The translations under genes were made by a program, and so were the position numbers. Below, one piece after another: positions 14,150 through 17,071 of a DNA stretch of 17,071 nt. The notes beneath the pieces are model-generated. The model was not told where the DNA came from, searched no databases, and saw only the letters and a program-made list of their open reading frames with translations. The DNA is from Hylemonella sp. UBA2468 (GTDB lineage Bacteria; Pseudomonadota; Gammaproteobacteria; Burkholderiales; Burkholderiaceae_C). The stretch lies in the NCBI GenBank assembly GCA_002342165.1, contig DDPM01000062.1, forward strand, positions 134-17,204. Reading direction: 5' to 3'. Each line of letters begins with the position of its first letter. Position 1 is the first letter of the stretch.

Positions 14150-15541
14150 ATGCATATTCATATATTGGGCATTTGTGGCACGTTCATGGGCGGCTTGGCT
14201 GCTTTGGCGCGCGAAGCAGGACACCGCGTGACCGGTTGCGATGCGGGCGTGTACCCGCCTATGAGCGACCAACTCCAAGCCCTGGGCATTGAGCTGATGG
14301 AGGGTTTTGGCGCCGATCAACTCGAGTTAAAGCCCGACATGTTTGTGATTGGCAACGTCGTGAGCCGCCAACGCCTGCCAGACGGACAAGCGAAATTTCC
14401 GCTCGTGGAAGCCCTTATGGATGCCGGCCTGCCCTACACCAGTGGACCGCAGTGGCTTGCAGAACATGTGCTGCAAGGACGCCATGTGTTGGCCGTGGCC
14501 GGCACCCATGGCAAAACCACCACCACCTCCATGTTGGCGTGGATTCTGGAGTGTGCAGGTTTAAATCCCGGCTTTCTGGTGGGCGGCGTGCCTTTGAACT
14601 TTGGGATCTCGGCTCGTTTAGGGGGGTTCGACCTGCCAACCCCTACCCCCTTTTTTGTCATCGAAGCCGACGAATACGACACCGCCTTTTTTGACAAGCG
14701 CAGCAAGTTTGTGCACTACCGCCCGCGCACCGCCATATTGAACAACCTTGAGTTTGACCACGCGGATATTTTTGACAACCTTGCGGCCATCGAGCGGCAG
14801 TTTCACCACTTGGTTCGCACCGTGCCCGCCCAAGGTCGGGTGGTGGTCAATGGACTGGAAGAAAGTCTGACACGCGTCTTGCACTCCGGTTGTTGGAGCG
14901 AGGTGCGCAGCTTTGGTGCCGCTGTGAGCGACTTCACTGCTCTGGGAGAACCTGATGCATTTGAGGTGCGCTTTCAGGGCAACCATGCAGGCCAAGTGGC
15001 ATGGGGGCTTCAAGGGGTGCACAACCAACTCAATGCGCTGGCCGCCATTGCGGCGGCCGACCATGTGGGCGTTGCCCCCTCACTCGCGGCTCAAGCCCTG
15101 TGCAGTTTTGAAAACGTCAAGCGGCGTATGGAAATACGAGGCCAGGTTCGGGGCATCACGGTGTATGACGACTTTGCCCACCACCCCACAGCCATACGCA
15201 CCACCTTGGATGGGTTGAAGCGTCAGGTCCGATCAGGCCGCATCTTGGCCATTTTGGAGCCACGCAGCAATACGATGAAACTGGGCACCATGAAAGCCCA
15301 ACTTCCTTGGAGCCTTGAAGCGGCTGACTTGGCGTTTTGCCATGCAGGCGGTTTGGACTGGGATGCCCAAGACGCCCTCAGCCCCATGGGCAACAAAGCT
15401 CAGGTGGCCCACAGCATTGACGAATTGTTACAACAGGTGCTCCAAGCGGCGGTTCCCGGAGACCACCTGCTGTGCATGAGCAACGGCGGGTTTGGCGGTG
15501 TGCACCAGCGCCTGCTGCAGGCGCTGCAAACAGCAGCCTGA
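14150..15541 (+). CDS. mpl: UDP-N-acetylmuramate:L-alanyl-gamma-D-glutamyl-meso-diaminopimelate ligase Mpl
   Basis: Recycling ligase that attaches recovered tripeptide to UDP-MurNAc in one ATP-dependent step, bypassing MurC, MurD and MurE. The 463-aa Mur-ligase has an N-terminal Rossmann-like UDP-binding domain (MHIHILGICGTFMGGLAALA), the P-loop GTHGKTTTT (118-126), NLEFDHADIF in the central ATPase domain, and the C-terminal domain with YDDFAHHPTAI and LEPRSNTMKLG. These last two motifs distinguish Mpl from MurC. It starts MHIHILGICGT, the usual Mpl N-terminus, with no Shine-Dalgarno. It is divergent from the hypothetical gene and converges on aroG with only 22 bp between stops and no obvious terminator. 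Functionally it pairs with ampD at 2397-3005. Confidence 0.96.
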   Translation: MHIHILGICGTFMGGLAALAREAGHRVTGCDAGVYPPMSDQLQALGIELMEGFGADQLELKPDMFVIGNVVSRQRLPDGQAKFPLVEALMDAGLPYTSGPQWLAEHVLQGRHVLAVAGTHGKTTTTSMLAWILECAGLNPGFLVGGVPLNFGISARLGGFDLPTPTPFFVIEADEYDTAFFDKRSKFVHYRPRTAILNNLEFDHADIFDNLAAIERQFHHLVRTVPAQGRVVVNGLEESLTRVLHSGCWSEVRSFGAAVSDFTALGEPDAFEVRFQGNHAGQVAWGLQGVHNQLNALAAIAAADHVGVAPSLAAQALCSFENVKRRMEIRGQVRGITVYDDFAHHPTAIRTTLDGLKRQVRSGRILAILEPRSNTMKLGTMKAQLPWSLEAADLAFCHAGGLDWDAQDALSPMGNKAQVAHSIDELLQQVLQAAVPGDHLLCMSNGGFGGVHQRLLQALQTAA

Positions 15542-15563
15542 TCAGCAAACCGTCGACCTGAGC

Positions 15564-16709
15564 TTATTTTTTGCGGCGAGCCTGAACAGCGGCGGACAAC
15601 ACCTGCACCACCTGCAAAGAGTCTTCCCAGTGCAAGCAGGCGTCGGTGATGCTTTTTCCAAACTCCAGTTGGGCCGGGTCGTCTTTGCCGGGGGTGTATT
15701 TTTGGGCACCGCCCTGCAAATGGCTTTCCACCATCACCCCAAAAATCTGTCGCGAGCCGCCTGACATTTGCACGGCAATGTCACGCGCCACTTCCATCTG
15801 CTTTTCATGCTGCTTGCTGCTGTTGGCATGGCTGCAGTCCACCATCAAACTGGCGGGCAGCTTGGCTGCAGCCAAATCTTTGCAAGCAGCGTCCACGCTG
15901 GCAGCGTCGTAATTGGGGGCTTTACCGCCGCGCAAAATCACGTGACAGTCTGGGTTGCCTTTGGTTTGAACCACAGACACACTGCCGTTTTTATGGATGG
16001 ACAAGAAGTGGTGTCCGCGCGAGGCCGCCTGAATCGCATCGGTGGCGATTTTGATGTTCCCGTCGGTGCCATTTTTGAAACCAATGGGCGCACTGATGCC
16101 GGAGGCCAACTCGCGGTGCACTTGGCTCTCGGTGGTACGCGCCCCAATGGCACCCCAGGAAATAAGGTCGCCAATGTACTGTGGGCTGATGGTGTCTAAA
16201 AACTCGCTGCCTGCGGGCAATCCCAGCTTGTTGATTTCAATCAACAACTGCCGCGCAATACGCAAGCCCTCGTCGATCTTGAAGCTCTCGTTCAAATAGG
16301 GGTCGTTGATGAGTCCTTTCCAACCCACGGTGGTGCGGGGTTTTTCAAAGTACACCCGCATCACAATTTCCAAGGTGTCGGCATATTGGTCACGCAACAC
16401 CTTAAGGCGACGTGCGTACTCCAAGGCTGCAGCCGGATCATGGATGGAGCAAGGCCCCATGATCAGCAGCAGGCGGTCGTCTTTGCCCGACATGATGCGA
16501 TGGATCGTCTTGCGCGTGTGGGTAATCAACTGCTCCACCACGGTGCCGCGAATCGGGAAAAACCGAATCAGATGCTCCGGTGGCGGCAGGATGGTGATGT
16601 CTTCAATGCGCTCGTCGTCGGCCTGGCTGGTACGGTCTACCGGTTGGGAACCAGGGGGGTACCAGCCGTCTTCAGTGGAGCCGGCATTTTTGGAAGACTT
16701 GGTATTCAT
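15564..16709 (-). CDS. aroG: 3-deoxy-7-phosphoheptulonate synthase, class I (AroG/AroF/AroH family)
   Basis: First step of the shikimate pathway: phosphoenolpyruvate plus erythrose 4-phosphate gives DAHP. The 381-aa class I alpha enzyme has a TIM barrel with IMGPCSIHD (C87), YFEKPRTTVGWKG (120-132), GARTTESQVHRELAS (189-203), GFKNGTDG (210-217), DCSHANSSK (H294), ESH (E328), and SITDAC (D356). These correspond to metal ligands C61, H268, E302 and D326 of E. coli AroG, with a 4-residue insertion before the last. It has a longer N-terminus (about 30 extra residues) than the E. coli enzymes. I cannot say which amino acid inhibits it. AAGGAG precedes the ATG by six bases. It lies 15 nt after the tldD stop, probably in one operon. 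Confidence 0.96.
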   Translation of the reverse strand: MNTKSSKNAGSTEDGWYPPGSQPVDRTSQADDERIEDITILPPPEHLIRFFPIRGTVVEQLITHTRKTIHRIMSGKDDRLLLIMGPCSIHDPAAALEYARRLKVLRDQYADTLEIVMRVYFEKPRTTVGWKGLINDPYLNESFKIDEGLRIARQLLIEINKLGLPAGSEFLDTISPQYIGDLISWGAIGARTTESQVHRELASGISAPIGFKNGTDGNIKIATDAIQAASRGHHFLSIHKNGSVSVVQTKGNPDCHVILRGGKAPNYDAASVDAACKDLAAAKLPASLMVDCSHANSSKQHEKQMEVARDIAVQMSGGSRQIFGVMVESHLQGGAQKYTPGKDDPAQLEFGKSITDACLHWEDSLQVVQVLSAAVQARRKK

Positions 16710-16724
16710 CAGATGCTCCTTTGC

Positions 16725-17071
16725 TTAGGCTGTGCCGCCTACCGTGATGCCGTCAATGCGCAAGGTGGGCTGGCCTACCCCAACAGGCACGCTTTGCCCC
16801 TCTTTGCCGCAGGTACCCACCCCGCTGTCCAAGGCCATGTCGTTGCCAATCATGCTCACCCGAGTGAGCGCATCAGGCCCATTGCCCACCAGGGTGGCAC
16901 CTTTGACGGGGTATTGAATCTTGCCGTTTTCCACCCAATAGGCTTCGCTGGCTGAAAACACAAATTTTCCCGAAGTGATGTCCACCTGCCCGCCGCCAAA
17001 ATTGGTGGCGTACAAACCGCGCTTCAAGCTGGCCACGATTTCTTCGGGCTCACACTGGCCACCCAACATAT
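16725..17071 (-). CDS. tldD: Metalloprotease TldD, C-terminal part (5' end beyond window)
   Basis: TldD with PmbA/TldE forms a zinc metalloprotease that degrades unfolded peptides and matures microcin B17-type peptides and CcdA in E. coli. Only the last ~115 residues are present. They include [42 protein letters not shown], and the highly conserved [18 protein letters not shown] followed by [17 protein letters not shown] at the C-terminus. The reading frame continues through the window edge. The HExxxH metal site lies upstream of the visible part. aroG follows 15 nt after the stop codon at 16725-16727. Confidence 0.96.
   Translation of the reverse strand, partial: MLGGQCEPEEIVASLKRGLYATNFGGGQVDITSGKFVFSASEAYWVENGKIQYPVKGATLVGNGPDALTRVSMIGNDMALDSGVGTCGKEGQSVPVGVGQPTLRIDGITVGGTA

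Overview
The window reads as chromosomal housekeeping DNA from a betaproteobacterium, most likely a Comamonadaceae-type member of Burkholderiales (Limnohabitans/Rhodoferax-like). This is inferred from protein character and gene order: an Ala/Lys histone H1-like protein ending in [10 protein letters not shown], a NrdA with two ATP-cones, a PP0621-type small protein, an accB-accC-prmA-DUF3426 run, and tldD beside aroG. Base composition is moderate and coding density is high. I see no mobile element, integrase, tRNA, rRNA or CRISPR array.

Layout. Positions 1-1292 (minus) hold most of ffh (SRP GTPase). Divergent from it, a tight plus-strand operon, ypjD-like cytochrome c assembly protein / PP0621 family / ampD (1349-3005), has start-stop overlaps at both junctions. 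A 354-bp gap (3006-3359) leads to the ribonucleotide reductase genes nrdA (start 3360) and nrdB (6409-7608). This gap carries two NrdR-type operators 32 bp apart, flanking and overlapping a good sigma70 promoter. The 118-bp nrdA-nrdB gap contains an 11-bp perfect hairpin. The 176-bp gap after nrdB contains three consecutive large hairpins, followed by a strong Shine-Dalgarno and the histone H1-like gene (7785-8177). A clear intrinsic terminator (8195-8228) closes that gene.

From 8232 to 14118 the genes are on the minus strand. In transcription order they are: an unrecognised 218-aa protein, a TlpA/ResA-like thioredoxin, accB, accC, prmA, a DUF3426 zinc-ribbon membrane protein, and a PfkB-family kinase. 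mpl (14150-15541, plus) diverges from this block and converges on aroG (15564-16709, minus). aroG lies 15 nt behind the 3' end of tldD, which runs off the right edge.

Functional themes: dNTP synthesis and nucleoid packing (nrdAB, H1-like), peptidoglycan recycling (AmpD releases the tripeptide, Mpl re-attaches it), fatty-acid initiation (AccB/AccC), and aromatic biosynthesis (AroG). No clearly new multi-gene system is visible. The most interesting non-standard signals are the operator architecture upstream of nrdA, the triple-hairpin tract between nrdB and the histone gene, the nrdA-nrdB hairpin, two genes whose -10-like hexamer sits 6 nt before ATG (possible leaderless mRNAs), the absence of aroQ between tlpA and accB, and an uncharacterised protein with a degenerate nucleotidyltransferase-like motif.
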